Of a DNA stretch of 64,000 bases, positions 43,356 through 52,739 are shown one piece after another. Source of the DNA: Roseomonas indoligenes (GTDB taxonomy: Bacteria; Pseudomonadota; Alphaproteobacteria; Acetobacterales; Acetobacteraceae); contig NZ_JAGIZA010000012.1 in the NCBI RefSeq assembly GCF_017813365.1, positions 1-64,000 of the forward strand, written 5' to 3'. A program made the position numbers and the translations under genes. Position 1 is the first letter of the stretch; every line of letters starts with the position of its first letter. The notes below the pieces were generated by a model. The model did no database searches. It saw only the letters and a program-made list of their open reading frames with translations, and had not been told where the DNA came from.

Positions 43356-45299
43356 TCAGGCCCGTGCGGGCCGCGCGGTCGTCTCCCGGCCAAGCGCGTC
43401 GCGCGCTGCCTGCGCGATCTGCGGCCCATTGAGCCCGGCCAGATCGTACTGCTTCTTCGGCGACTCGTGATCGATGTAGATGTCCGGCAGGACCAGCGGG
43501 CGAAAGCGCAGGCCCCCGTCCAACAGCCCGGCATGGGCGAGGTGCTGGGCGACAAGGCTGCCGAAGCCACCCACCGAACCCTCTTCCACGGTCAGCAGCA
43601 CTGCGTGGTTGCGGGCCAGCCGCTCCACCAGTTCCGTGTCGAGCGGCTTGGCGAAGCGGGCATCGGCAACGGTGCAGGACAGGCCCTGGGCGGCCAGCTC
43701 CTCCGCGGCCTTCATCGCTTCGGCCAGTCGCGTGCCGTAGGAGAGGATGGCGATCGTGCTCCCCTCCCGCAGCACGCGCCCCTTGCCGACCGGCAGCACC
43801 GTGCCGCGCGCCGGCAGCTCCAGCCCCGTGCCCTCACCGCGCGGGTAGCGGAAGGCGATCGGGCCGGAATCATGGGCGGCGGCGGTCGCGACCATGTGCA
43901 TCAGCTCCACCTCATCGGCGGCGGCCATCAGCGTCATGTTCGGAATGCAGCTGAGGAAGGCGACGTCGTAGGCGCCGGCATGGGTGGCGCCGTCGGCGCC
44001 CACCAGGCCCGCCCGGTCCATGGCGAAGCGCACGGGCAGGTTCTGCAGCGCCACGTCGTGCACCACCTGGTCATAGGCGCGCTGGAGGAAGGTGGAGTAG
44101 ATCGCCACGAAGGGCTTCAGCCCCTCCGTCGCCATGCCGGCCGCGAAGGTCACGGCGTGCTGCTCGGCGATGCCCACATCGAAGATGCGGCGCGGAAACT
44201 TCTTCTCGAAGGCGTCCAGCCCCGTGCCGCTCGGCATCGCCGCGGTGATCGCAACAACCGTGGGATCCGCCTCGGCCTCGGCGATGAGCGCCTGGGCGAA
44301 GACCTTGGTGTAGCTCGGCGGGCCGGGAGGCGCCTTCACCTGCTCACCCGTCACCACGTTGAACTTCACCACGCCGTGGTACTTGTCCGCGCTCTCCTCG
44401 GCGGGGGCGTAGCCCTTGCCCTTCTGCGTGACGACGTGGAGCAGGATGGGCCCACCCTCATCGGCCTCGCGCAAGTTCCGCAGCACGGGCAGCAGGTGGT
44501 CCAGGTCGTGCCCGTCGATCGGGCCGACATAGTAGAACCCCATTTCCTCGAAAAGCGTGCCGCCCGTCAGCATGCCGCGCGCGTACTCGTCCGCACGCTT
44601 GGCGGCCTGGGCCAGCGGGCGCGGGAAGCGCCGGGCCAAGCGCCCCATGACCTCCCGGATCGAGAGGAAGGGGCGCGAGGAAATAAGGCGGGAGAGATAG
44701 GCCGACATCGCGCCCACCGGGCGGGCGATCGACATGTCGTTATCGTTGAGGACGACGACGAGGCGCGACTTCAGCGCGCCCGCGTTGTTCATCGCCTCAT
44801 AGGCCATGCCCGCGGACATCGCGCCATCGCCGATCACGGCGATGACGTTCTGCCCAACCCCCTTGCCCTTGCCGAGGGGCGCGAGAAGGTCCCGCGCCAC
44901 GGCCATGCCGAGGCCGGCGGAGATGGAGGTGGAGGAATGCGCCGCGCCGAAGGGGTCGTACTCGCTCTCGCTGCGGCGGGTGAAGCCGGAGAGGCCGCCG
45001 CCCTGGCGCAGGGTTCGGATCCGGTCGCGCCGGCCGGTCAGGATCTTGTGGGGATAGGCCTGGTGGCCGACATCCCAGATCAGTCGGTCGTCCGGGGTGT
45101 CGAAGATGGCGTGCAGCGCGACCGTCAGCTCCACGACGCCGAGCGAGGCGCCGAGGTGCCCGCCGGTGGTGGAGACGGTATGGATCGTCTCCGCCCGCAA
45201 CTCCTCGGCCAGCTGCTTCAGCTGCTCCGGCGAGAGATTGCGCATGTCCGAGGGAGTGCGGACGCGGTCGAGAAGGGGTGTGGCGGGCGGGGGTGACAT
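43356..45299 (-). CDS. dxs: 1-deoxy-D-xylulose-5-phosphate synthase
   Basis: Thiamine-diphosphate enzyme condensing pyruvate and glyceraldehyde 3-phosphate, first step of the MEP pathway. 647 aa. Signatures: [52 protein letters not shown], the ThDP motif [36 protein letters not shown] and the C-terminal transketolase domain. Last gene of tusA - HDAC-like - xseB - ispA - dxs; 24 bp after ispA, a standard alphaproteobacterial arrangement. Confidence 0.98.
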   Translation of the reverse strand: MSPPPATPLLDRVRTPSDMRNLSPEQLKQLAEELRAETIHTVSTTGGHLGASLGVVELTVALHAIFDTPDDRLIWDVGHQAYPHKILTGRRDRIRTLRQGGGLSGFTRRSESEYDPFGAAHSSTSISAGLGMAVARDLLAPLGKGKGVGQNVIAVIGDGAMSAGMAYEAMNNAGALKSRLVVVLNDNDMSIARPVGAMSAYLSRLISSRPFLSIREVMGRLARRFPRPLAQAAKRADEYARGMLTGGTLFEEMGFYYVGPIDGHDLDHLLPVLRNLREADEGGPILLHVVTQKGKGYAPAEESADKYHGVVKFNVVTGEQVKAPPGPPSYTKVFAQALIAEAEADPTVVAITAAMPSGTGLDAFEKKFPRRIFDVGIAEQHAVTFAAGMATEGLKPFVAIYSTFLQRAYDQVVHDVALQNLPVRFAMDRAGLVGADGATHAGAYDVAFLSCIPNMTLMAAADEVELMHMVATAAAHDSGPIAFRYPRGEGTGLELPARGTVLPVGKGRVLREGSTIAILSYGTRLAEAMKAAEELAAQGLSCTVADARFAKPLDTELVERLARNHAVLLTVEEGSVGGFGSLVAQHLAHAGLLDGGLRFRPLVLPDIYIDHESPKKQYDLAGLNGPQIAQAARDALGRETTARPARA

Positions 45300-45323
45300 G
45301 CGTCGTGCTCTCTCGATCGCCGC

Positions 45324-46247
45324 CTAGTTCCGGCGGCGGATGACGTGGTCGGCCAGCGCGCGCAGCATGTCCGCGCGCTCATCGAAACTCTCAAGATGGC
45401 CCTTGGCCTGCTCCACCAGCCGCTCCGCCTGGGCGCGGGCGCGCTCAGGGCCGAGCAGGCCGAGAAGGGTCGCCTTGCCGGCGCCGGCATCCTTGCCGGT
45501 GGCCTTGCCGGTTTCCTCCGGCGTGGCCGTCAGGTCGAGCAGGTCGTCGGCGATCTGGAAGGCGGCGCCGATCTCCCGCCCATAGTAGAGCAGGCATTGG
45601 CGAGAATGGGCAGGCGCCTTGCCGAGGATGGCGCCGGCCTCGGCCGAGAACTCGATCAGCCGGCCGGTCTTGAGCTGCTGCAGCCGCACGATCGCGGCCT
45701 CCTCCAGCGGGGCCGTTGCGCTCTCGGCCATCATGTCCAGCATCTGGCCGCCCACCATGCCACGCGCCCCGGAGGCGAGCGCGAGGGCGAGGCAGAGGTC
45801 GGCGCGCACGGCCGGGTCCTGGTGCGTCTCCGGCGCGGCGAGGGTGGCGAAGGCCTGGGTCTGCAGCGCATCGCCCACGAGGATAGCGGTGGCCTCGTCC
45901 CAGGCCTTGTGGACGGTCGGCTTGCCGCGGCGCAGGTCGTCGTCATCCATGGCCGGCAGGTCGTCATGGACCAGGGAGTAGGCGTGGAGCATCTCCACCG
46001 CGGCGGCCACGCACAGCGCGGACTCGCGGCCTACTCCGAACTGCTTCGCGCCTTCCAGCACCAGAAAGGCGCGCATCTTCTTGCCGCCGCCCATGGTGGC
46101 GTAGCGCATGGCGGCGAAGAGCTTGCGCTCGTCCCCCTCTTCCTTCGGGAGCAGCGCGTCCAGCGCCTCGTCCACCTCGGAGGCGGCCTCGGCCATCGCC
46201 GTCTTCAGGGTCTCCGCGGAGGCGGTGTCCGTCATCGTCTCGTTCAT
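45324..46247 (-). CDS. ispA: Polyprenyl (farnesyl/geranylgeranyl) diphosphate synthase
   Basis: 307-aa short-chain trans-prenyltransferase. First Asp-rich motif in SLVHDDLPAMDDDDLRRGKP (DDxxxxD) with KPTVHKAWDEATAILVGDAL following; second Asp-rich motif in AAFQIADDLLDLTATPEETG, and KATGKDAGAGKATLLGLLG. The residues before the first motif suggest a C15 product (farnesyl diphosphate), inferred. I start at MNETMTDT (46247), 8 bp after xseB; MTDTASAE at 46235 is possible. Confidence 0.95.
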   Translation of the reverse strand: MNETMTDTASAETLKTAMAEAASEVDEALDALLPKEEGDERKLFAAMRYATMGGGKKMRAFLVLEGAKQFGVGRESALCVAAAVEMLHAYSLVHDDLPAMDDDDLRRGKPTVHKAWDEATAILVGDALQTQAFATLAAPETHQDPAVRADLCLALALASGARGMVGGQMLDMMAESATAPLEEAAIVRLQQLKTGRLIEFSAEAGAILGKAPAHSRQCLLYYGREIGAAFQIADDLLDLTATPEETGKATGKDAGAGKATLLGLLGPERARAQAERLVEQAKGHLESFDERADMLRALADHVIRRRN

Positions 46248-46255
46248 GGTCGCCA

Positions 46256-46501
46256 CTACTCCACGTCCCGCAGGGCCGGCACGGGGCCGGGCACCAGGGC
46301 CTGCACCCGCGCCTCCGCCTCGTCCAGCTTGCGCTGGCAATGCGCGCGCAGGGCGGTGCCGCGGGCGTAGGAATCCATCGCTTCCTCTAGCTTCGCCTGC
46401 CCGCCCTCGAGGCGGCGCACGATGGCCTCAAGCTCGGCCATCGCCTCCTCAAACGAGAGTCCGTCAACTTCGGAAGGGGTATCGGTCATGGTGTCGGGCA
46501 T
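46256..46501 (-). CDS. xseB: Exodeoxyribonuclease VII small subunit
   Basis: 81-aa helical-hairpin subunit that binds XseA in exonuclease VII, degrading single-stranded DNA. Contains LSFEEAMAELEAIVRRLEGG, LEEAMDSYARGTALRAHCQ and KLDEAEARVQAL, the complete family signature. Two starts are possible (46501 or 46489). Located between the HDAC-like gene and ispA, the conserved position. The large subunit xseA is not in the window. Confidence 0.95.
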   Translation of the reverse strand: MPDTMTDTPSEVDGLSFEEAMAELEAIVRRLEGGQAKLEEAMDSYARGTALRAHCQRKLDEAEARVQALVPGPVPALRDVE

Positions 46502-46518
46502 GGCTGGTAGGTTCCGGG

Positions 46519-47442
46519 TCACGCGCTGATCAGGGCGCGCAGATGCGCGGCCACCGACCGGGCAAGGGCGCCGAGGTCGTAGCCCCCTTCCAGCAGAGAG
46601 ACCACCCGGCCGCCGCAGGTGCCGTTCGCCATCTCGCAGATTGCCTCCGTCACCCAGCCGAAATCCTCCTCCACCAAGCGCAGCCCGGCGAGCGGATCGG
46701 CCCGGTGCGCGTCGAAGCCGGCAGAGACGATAACTAGGCCAGGCGCGAAGGCGGCCACGGCCGGTAGGATCTCCCGCTCCCAAATCTTACGGAAGGCAGG
46801 TCCCTCCGTCCCGGAGGCGAGGGGGACGTTGAGGATGTTCCCCTGCCCGACCTCCGAGGCCGCCCCCGTGCCGGGGTAGAGCGGCATCTGGTGCGAGGAC
46901 GCAAGCATCAAGGACGGCTCGCCCCAGAAAGCGGCCTGGGTGCCGTTACCGTGGTGGACGTCGAAGTCCAGCACCGCCACCCGCTCCACCCCGTGCACCG
47001 CCTGGGCGTGCCGCGCGGCGATCGCGGCGCTGGAGAAGAAGCAGAACCCCATGGCCGTGTCCGGCTCGGCGTGGTGGCCGGGGGGACGCACGGCGCAGAA
47101 GGCGCGGGGGAACTCGCCGCGCATCACGGCATCCACCGCCTCCACCCCGGCGCCCGCCGCGCGGAGCGCCGCCTCGGCCGAATGGGCGTTCATGGCGGTG
47201 TCGGCGTCCAACTGCACCGTCTCCCCCTCCGCCGGACGGATCGAGAGGATGCGGTTCACATGAGCCTCAGGGTGAACGCGAAGCAGCTGCTCCCGCGTTG
47301 CCTGCGGCGCCTCGGCGCGGACGAGGGCGGAGAACTCCTGCGTTTCCAGCACCTGCATCACCGCCCGCAGGCGCGCCGGCGCCTCCGGATGGTGCGGGCC
47401 ATTGTCGTGGCGCAGGCAGGCGGGGTGGGTGAGGAGGAGCAT
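46519..47442 (-). CDS. Histone deacetylase family protein (AcuC/HdaH-like)
   Basis: 307-aa zinc amidohydrolase of the arginase/deacetylase superfamily, probably deacetylating proteins or small acetylated amines. Features: THPACLRHDNGPHHPEAPAR, AVRPPGHHAEPDTAMGFCFF (catalytic HH), VAVLDFDVHHGNGTQAAFW (zinc D and H), VIVSAGFDAHRADPLAGLRL (second zinc Asp), SLLEGGYDLGALA with the transition-state Tyr. The ATG at 47442 shares one base with the tusA stop (TGATG, 47440-47444). Confidence 0.94.
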   Translation of the reverse strand: MLLLTHPACLRHDNGPHHPEAPARLRAVMQVLETQEFSALVRAEAPQATREQLLRVHPEAHVNRILSIRPAEGETVQLDADTAMNAHSAEAALRAAGAGVEAVDAVMRGEFPRAFCAVRPPGHHAEPDTAMGFCFFSSAAIAARHAQAVHGVERVAVLDFDVHHGNGTQAAFWGEPSLMLASSHQMPLYPGTGAASEVGQGNILNVPLASGTEGPAFRKIWEREILPAVAAFAPGLVIVSAGFDAHRADPLAGLRLVEEDFGWVTEAICEMANGTCGGRVVSLLEGGYDLGALARSVAAHLRALISA

Positions 47443-47735
47443 CAGCCCCCCTTCCCCGACTCGCCCGACTTCTCGTCGCGCTTGCGGAGGGTGAAGCGGT
47501 ACACACCCGCGCTCTCGCTGAAGGAGACGAGGGCGTGCCCGGTCTCCCGGCAATAGGCCTGGAAATCGACGACGCTTGCCGCGTCCGTGGCCAGGACGGT
47601 CAGGCGCGCGCCCGGCGCCAGCCCGCGAAGGGCCTTGTTGGCCTTCAGCACGGGCAAGGGACAGGTCAGGCCCTGGACGTCGAGCAGGGTCTCTTTTGTG
47701 GTCCCGCTGGGGGAGGCGTTGGACGGCGCTGCCAT
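47442..47735 (-). CDS. TusA-family sulfurtransferase/sulfur-carrier protein
   Basis: 97-aa TusA/SirA-like protein. VQGLTCPLPVLKANKALRGL contains the CPxP with the persulfide Cys, followed by GARLTVLATDAASVVDFQAY and CRETGHALVSFSESAGVYRF, with a charged KRDEKSGESGKGG tail. Such proteins pass sulfur to tRNA thiolation, molybdopterin or other acceptors. Start placed at ATG 47735; an in-frame TTG at 47747 is possible. First gene of the xseB-ispA-dxs operon, and divergent from the ROK kinase. Confidence 0.9.
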   Translation of the reverse strand: MAAPSNASPSGTTKETLLDVQGLTCPLPVLKANKALRGLAPGARLTVLATDAASVVDFQAYCRETGHALVSFSESAGVYRFTLRKRDEKSGESGKGG

Positions 47736-47843
47736 AGAGCCGGCCAATCCACCACCGGGAACGCCGCAAGTCCAGCGCCCCGGGGCTTTTCCCTCGCGAT
47801 GCTCCGCTGGACGTGTCCCCGGTGCACCGGCATCTATCGCCGC

Positions 47844-48740
47844 ATGACGATCAGGCTCGGCGTAGACCTCGGCGGAACGAAGACGGAAATCGCGGCTCTA
47901 GGGCCGGACGGGGGGGTCCTACTGCGCCGCCGCCGCCCGACCGGGACCGGCTACGAGGCCTTGGTCAACACGATCGCCGCCCTGGTGGCTGAGGCCGAGG
48001 CGGAACTCGGCGCCAGGGGTACAGTGGGTGTGGGGATCCCCGGCAGCATCAATCCCAGGACCGGCCTGGTGCGGAACGCCAACAGTCAGGCGCTGAACGG
48101 GCGGCCCTTCGACCGGGACCTGGAGGCTGCGCTGGGCCGCCCGGTGCGGGTGACGAACGACGCCAACTGCCTCGTGACGAGCGAGGCGGCGGACGGGGCC
48201 GGGGCCGGGCACCGCACCGTCTTCGCCGCGATCCTCGGCACGGGCGTGGGCGGCGGCTGGGTGGTGGACGGGCGCCCGCTGGAAGGTCTCAACCGGGTGT
48301 CCGGGGAATGGGGCCATACCCCCCTGCCCTGGATGCGGCCGGAGGAGTTCCCGGGCCCGCGCTGCTGGTGTGGTCTGCACGGCTGCCTGGAGACCTTCCT
48401 CTGCGGCCCGGCACTGGCCGCCGACGCGGACGGGCCGGGGGCGCGCGACGCCAGCGGGCTGGAGGCGCGCGCGGCGTCCGGCGATCCGGCAGCCGCCGCC
48501 GCGCTGGACCGATACGCGGACCGGCTGGCCCGCGCCCTGGCGGCGCTGGTGAACCTGATGGATCCTGACGTCATCGTCCTGGGGGGCGGCATCTCCAACT
48601 TCGCCCGGCTCTACACGGCGGTGCCGGGCCTGATGGCGCCGTACATCTTCGGGGATGCGAAGGCGGTGAACCTCGTCCGGGCCCGGCATGGGGACAGTTC
48701 CGGTGTATTCGGCGCCGCCCGCCTCTGGGATTCCGCCTGA
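47844..48740 (+). CDS. ROK family sugar kinase (fructokinase-like)
   Basis: 298-aa ATP-dependent hexose kinase. MTIRLGVDLGGTKTEIAALG is the phosphate-1 ATP motif. GVGIPGSINPRTGLVRNANS, VTNDANCLVTSEAADGAG (catalytic Asp in ND), ILGTGVGGGWVVDGRPLEG, GEWGHTPLPW and the zinc-binding CWCGLHGCLETFL identify the ROK family; the zinc motif and overall form match fructokinases (Mak). No adjacent sugar transporter. The start 47844 matches the family N-terminus. Divergent from tusA. Confidence 0.92.
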   Translation: MTIRLGVDLGGTKTEIAALGPDGGVLLRRRRPTGTGYEALVNTIAALVAEAEAELGARGTVGVGIPGSINPRTGLVRNANSQALNGRPFDRDLEAALGRPVRVTNDANCLVTSEAADGAGAGHRTVFAAILGTGVGGGWVVDGRPLEGLNRVSGEWGHTPLPWMRPEEFPGPRCWCGLHGCLETFLCGPALAADADGPGARDASGLEARAASGDPAAAAALDRYADRLARALAALVNLMDPDVIVLGGGISNFARLYTAVPGLMAPYIFGDAKAVNLVRARHGDSSGVFGAARLWDSA

Positions 48741-48781
48741 CGACTCGCGCTCCCGTTCACCTTCCGTGCTAGGCTGGCACC

Positions 48782-50044
48782 ATGCCCTCCCTCTGCCGGG
48801 ACTGCTTCGTCCAATCCGCGGACGCGCCGCGCCGCTGCCCCGCCTGTGCTTCGGCGCGCATGGTCTCCCATCCCGAGCTTTTCGGCCTCTCCATCGCCCA
48901 TATCGACTGCGACGCGTTTTTTGCCAGCGTTGAGAAGCGCGACAGGCCGGAATTGGCCGCCCGGCCCGTGATTATCGGCGGCGGGCAGCGCGGCGTCGTT
49001 TCCACGGCCTGCTATCTCGCGCGCACCCGCGGCGTGAAATCCGCCATGCCGATGTTCAAGGCCCTGGCCGCCTGCCCGGACGCGGTGGTGATCAAGCCGG
49101 ACTTCGCGAAGTACGTCGCCGCCTCCCGGCAGATCCGCGCGCTGATGGAATCGCTAACGCCGCTCGTGCAGGCCATGTCGATCGACGAGGCGGTGCTCGA
49201 CCTCTCAGGCACCGAGGCACTTCATGGCGCCCCGCCCGCGGTCGCCCTCGCCCGCCTTGCCCGGCAGGTCGAGAAAGAGGTGGGCGTGACCGTCTCTATG
49301 GGACTCGCCCCGAACCGGCTGCTCGCCAAGATTGCGGTGGAGCGGGATAAGCCGCGCGGCATGGCCGTGATCGGCGCCGCCGAGGCCGGCGCCCTGCTGG
49401 CACCTGAGCCGGTGACGATCCTGCCGGGAGTCGGCCCTGCCTTTGCGGCAAAACTCGGCGGCATGGGCTTCTCGACCCTCGGCCAACTCGCCTCCCTGGA
49501 CATGCGGGAGGCGATGCGGCGCTTTGGCGAGGAAGGGCCAACCCTGGTCGCCCGGGCGCGCGGCGAGGATTCTCGCCCCGTCCGCCCGGAGCGCGAGACG
49601 AAGTCGGTTTCCGCCGAGACCACCTTCGACCGCGACATCGCTCGGCCCGAGGAGTTGGAGCCGATGCTCTGGCGCCTCTGCGAGAAGCTGGCGCGGCGGC
49701 TGGCGGAGAAGGGCTTCGCGGCGGGCGGCGTGGTGCTGAAGCTGAAGACGGCGCGCTTCGCCCTGCGCACCCGGAACGCCCGCCTGCCCGGCCCTAGCGC
49801 CGTGCCGGAAACCCTGTTCCACGCCGCCCGGCCCCTGCTTGCCCGGGAAGCGGACGGCACAGCCTTCCGCCTGATCGGGATCGGCGCCCAGCCCCTGGTG
49901 GAAGCCTCCGCGGCAGATCACGGCGACTTGGCCGATCCGGAGGCGCCCCGCCGCGCGGCCCGCTGGGCGGCTATGGAAGCCTTGCGCGGCAAGTTCGGGG
50001 ACAGGGCGGTGGCGGTCGGGCGCGGGATCGGTGCGCGGAGCTGA
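48782..50044 (+). CDS. dinB: DNA polymerase IV
   Basis: Y-family translesion polymerase, 420 aa. Palm motifs IAHIDCDAFFASVEKRDRPE and AMSIDEAVLDLSG carry the catalytic acidic residues; HhH region LPGVGPAFAAKLGGMGFSTL; little-finger domain with ETKSVSAETTFDRDI. An N-terminal extension of ~35 residues has two Cys pairs (CRDCF...CPACASARM), a zinc-ribbon-like element common in alphaproteobacterial DinB. I see no clear C-terminal beta-clamp motif. Starts 41 bp after the ROK kinase stop. No LexA box was recognised upstream. Confidence 0.95.
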   Translation: MPSLCRDCFVQSADAPRRCPACASARMVSHPELFGLSIAHIDCDAFFASVEKRDRPELAARPVIIGGGQRGVVSTACYLARTRGVKSAMPMFKALAACPDAVVIKPDFAKYVAASRQIRALMESLTPLVQAMSIDEAVLDLSGTEALHGAPPAVALARLARQVEKEVGVTVSMGLAPNRLLAKIAVERDKPRGMAVIGAAEAGALLAPEPVTILPGVGPAFAAKLGGMGFSTLGQLASLDMREAMRRFGEEGPTLVARARGEDSRPVRPERETKSVSAETTFDRDIARPEELEPMLWRLCEKLARRLAEKGFAAGGVVLKLKTARFALRTRNARLPGPSAVPETLFHAARPLLAREADGTAFRLIGIGAQPLVEASAADHGDLADPEAPRRAARWAAMEALRGKFGDRAVAVGRGIGARS

Positions 50045-50048
50045 CGCC

Positions 50049-50615
50049 CTATCCCAGCCGGTCCACGATCGAGGCAATGGAGAGCCCGATCGCCATGTCC
50101 ATCAGGACGAAGATTGCCGCCCGAGCCCCGCTGATGCGGAGCGCCGACTTCGCGACGAACCACTCCAGCCAGAGGGCATAGGCGAAGGCAAGGAGGCTGA
50201 GCAGCCCGCCGAGGCCGCCGGGCAGCAGGCGCCCGAGAACGGAAGCCGCCAGCAGCGCCGCGTACTGGGCGAGGTTGGTCCAGTTCCAGGCAGCGATGAA
50301 AAGCGGCCACAGAGAACCGCGCCCCGAGGCATCGGCCAGGGCGGTTGAGGCGAGAGGGAAGACCACCCAGCCCAGCACGTAGCCGATCAGCTCCAGTTCC
50401 AGGCCGCTGGAGCGGAGGGCGTCGCCCCCCATCGTGCGGATGATCAGGAAAGGGACCAGGCAGATGGCGCCGGCCCAGAAGGAGCGCGTCGCGCCTTCCA
50501 TCGACAGGAGGGCGAAGCGCAGCCCCTCTTCCTTCCCCCTGGCGAGGAGGAAGGCCGCATTCAGTCCGGCGACGACCTGCGTCTCGAGGGTGACGGGCGT
50601 GCTCAGCCCAGGCAC
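50049..50615 (-). CDS. Multi-pass membrane protein of unknown function
   Basis: About 188 aa with five hydrophobic segments (WAGAICLVPFLIIRTMGG, LELIGYVLGWVVFPLASTAL, SLWPLFIAAWNWTNLAQY, LLSLLAFAYALWLEWFVA, ARAAIFVLMDMAIGLSIAS). No ATG at the N-terminus: a GTG at 50615 is the annotated start, but the best-placed Shine-Dalgarno (AGGGAG) is 8 nt before a CTG at 50606 that overlaps the dapE stop by four bases (CTGA). Coupled to dapE in either case. Family not recognised; convergent with dinB, only 4 bp between stops. Confidence 0.75.
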   Translation of the reverse strand: MPGLSTPVTLETQVVAGLNAAFLLARGKEEGLRFALLSMEGATRSFWAGAICLVPFLIIRTMGGDALRSSGLELELIGYVLGWVVFPLASTALADASGRGSLWPLFIAAWNWTNLAQYAALLAASVLGRLLPGGLGGLLSLLAFAYALWLEWFVAKSALRISGARAAIFVLMDMAIGLSIASIVDRLG

Positions 50616-51730
50616 TCCCTGATGACGGCGCCGTAAAGGGCGGAAAGGCGGCGCAGCTCCTCCACCGGCGTGCGCTCGTCCACCTTGTGCATGGTGGTGC
50701 CGACCGCACCGAGTTCGGCCACCGGGCAGAGCCGGGTGATGAAGCGGGCGTCCGAGGTGCCGCCGCCCGTGTCCAGCGCGCCCTCCTCGCCCGTGCTGGC
50801 CGCCACGGCGCGGCGCAGCGCGTCCACGAAGGGGCCTGGCTCGGTCAGGAAGGCGTCGCCGGAGGAGGAGAAGCGCGCCTCGTGGCCGGGCGCGTCCTCG
50901 GCCAGGATGCCGCGGATCCAGGCTTCCAGGCTCGCGGCACTGTGGGTTGGGTTGAAGCGGATGTTCAGCCGCGCGAAGGCCTGGCCGGGAACGATATTGT
51001 TGGTGGGGTTGCCCACGTCCACCGTGGTCACCTGAAGGGTGCTGCCCTGGAACCACTCCGTCCCTCCGTCCAGCGGCTCGGCTGTCAGGCGGTGGATCAC
51101 CTGGGCCATGCGGTGGATGGGGTTGTCCGCCCGTTCGGGGTAGGCGACGTGGCCCTGGATGCCGTGGATCGTGAACTCGGCCGAGAAGCTGCCGCGCCGG
51201 CCGATTTTGATCGTGTCGCCCAGCCGTTCCTTGCTCGTTGGCTCGCCGACCAGGCACATGTCGGGGACGAGGTGGTTCTCCGCCATCCAGTCCAGCACCT
51301 TCGTGGTGCCGTCCGTCGCCACGCCCTCCTCGTCCCCGGTGATGAGGAAGGAGAGCGTGCCGCGATCCGCTGTGCCGTCCGCCACAGCGTCCGCCGCGGC
51401 CGCCACGAAGGCGGCCACGCCGCCCTTCATGTCCACGGCGCCACGGCCGTAAAGGGTTCCATCCGCGACCTCCGCGGCGAAGGGCGGATGGGTCCAGCCC
51501 TCACCCGGCGGCACCACGTCCGTATGCCCGGCGAAGCAGAGATGCGGGCCGTTCCCGCCGGAGCGGCGGACGGCGAAAAGGTTTTCCACCTCCCCGAAAC
51601 GCAGCCGCGTGCACTGGAAGCCGAGCGGCGCCAGCACGCCCTCCAGCACCGCGATCGCGCCCTCATCCGCGGGCGTGACGGAGGCGCAGCGGATCAGGGC
51701 TTGCGCGATGGGGAGGGGGTCCGTGGGCAT
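50603..51730 (-). CDS. dapE: Succinyl-diaminopimelate desuccinylase
   Basis: Zinc-dependent M20 hydrolase removing succinate in the lysine/meso-DAP pathway. 375 aa. LCFAGHTDVVPPGEGWTHPP gives the first metal His; GAVDMKGGVAAFVAAAADAV the bridging Asp; LITGDEEGVATDGTTKVLDW the catalytic and metal Glu; CLVGEPTSKERLGDTIKIGR the next ligand; TLQVTTVDVGNPTNNIVPG the dimer domain. The ATG shares one base with the dapD stop (TGATG), and the unknown membrane gene overlaps its 3' end. Confidence 0.98.
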   Translation of the reverse strand: MPTDPLPIAQALIRCASVTPADEGAIAVLEGVLAPLGFQCTRLRFGEVENLFAVRRSGGNGPHLCFAGHTDVVPPGEGWTHPPFAAEVADGTLYGRGAVDMKGGVAAFVAAAADAVADGTADRGTLSFLITGDEEGVATDGTTKVLDWMAENHLVPDMCLVGEPTSKERLGDTIKIGRRGSFSAEFTIHGIQGHVAYPERADNPIHRMAQVIHRLTAEPLDGGTEWFQGSTLQVTTVDVGNPTNNIVPGQAFARLNIRFNPTHSAASLEAWIRGILAEDAPGHEARFSSSGDAFLTEPGPFVDALRRAVAASTGEEGALDTGGGTSDARFITRLCPVAELGAVGTTMHKVDERTPVEELRRLSALYGAVIRECLG

Positions 51731-52566
51731 CAGTCTCGCAGCAGTTCGTTGATGCTGGTCTTGCTGCGGGTCTGGGCATCCACCCGCTTCACGATCACGG
51801 CGCAGTAGAGGCTCGGCCCCGGCGTGCCGTCCGGCAGCGGCCTGCCCGGAAGGCTGCCCGGAACCACCACGGAATAGGGCGGGACCTTGCCGACGAAGAC
51901 CTCGCCAGTCGCGCGATCGATGATCTTGGTCGAAGCGCCGAGGAAGACGCCCATGGCGAGGACCGAACCCTCGCCCACGATCACCCCCTCGGCGACCTCG
52001 GAGCGGGCGCCCACGAAGCAGTTGTCACCGATCACCACGGGGTTGGCCTGCAGCGGCTCCAGCACGCCGCCGATGCCAGCGCCGCCGGAGATGTGGCAGT
52101 TCTTCCCGATCTGCGCGCAGGAGCCGACGGTCGCCCAGGTGTCGATCATCGTGTTCTCGTCGACATAGGCACCGAGGTTTACGAAGGAGGGCATGAGCAC
52201 CACGCCCTTGCCGATGAAGGCGGAGCGGCGGACCACCGCGCCAGGCACGGCGCGGAACCCGGCCTCACGGAAGCGGTTCTCGCCCCAGTCCTTGAACTTC
52301 AGGGGCACCTTGTCGTAGGCGCCGAGGCCGACATCCATCGGTGCGCTGTCCTCCAGCCGGAAGGAGAGCAGCACCGCCTGCTTGAGCCACTGGTTGACGC
52401 GCCAGCCCCCCTGCCCGTCGGGCTCCGCCACGCGGGCCTTTCCGGAATCCAGTGCCTCCAGCGCCGCCTCGACAGCCTCGCGCTCCTCACCCTGCGTCGC
52501 CGGGCTCAGCTCGGCCCTGCGCTCCCAGAGGGCCTCGATTCGGGGCTGGAGGGCAGCGAGTTCCAT
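51730..52566 (-). CDS. dapD: Tetrahydrodipicolinate N-succinyltransferase
   Basis: 278-aa left-handed beta-helix acyltransferase using succinyl-CoA, the step two before DapE. Signatures: [100 protein letters not shown]. First gene of dapD-dapE-membrane protein. On the minus strand a perfect TTGACA (52625-52630) lies 60 nt upstream, but the spaced -10 is poor. Confidence 0.98.
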   Translation of the reverse strand: MELAALQPRIEALWERRAELSPATQGEEREAVEAALEALDSGKARVAEPDGQGGWRVNQWLKQAVLLSFRLEDSAPMDVGLGAYDKVPLKFKDWGENRFREAGFRAVPGAVVRRSAFIGKGVVLMPSFVNLGAYVDENTMIDTWATVGSCAQIGKNCHISGGAGIGGVLEPLQANPVVIGDNCFVGARSEVAEGVIVGEGSVLAMGVFLGASTKIIDRATGEVFVGKVPPYSVVVPGSLPGRPLPDGTPGPSLYCAVIVKRVDAQTRSKTSINELLRD

Positions 52567-52739
52567 CGTGAGGTCCTGATCGTCGGCAGAGGGTGGCGGC
52601 CCCCATCGCGCGCGCGGCGCGGGCTGTCAACGCGGGGCGGCCCCGGGATTCAGCATTCCCTAACCTCCCCGGTGCAGCCTGGGCGGCGGGCAAGGTTCCC
52701 GCGCCACGGGCCGGCAACCGCCCGGACCTGGAGGCCGTG

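Noticed and set aside
43467-45296. 609-codon plus-strand open frame
   Set aside because: Exact antisense of dxs with His/Arg/Gly-rich composition; shadow.
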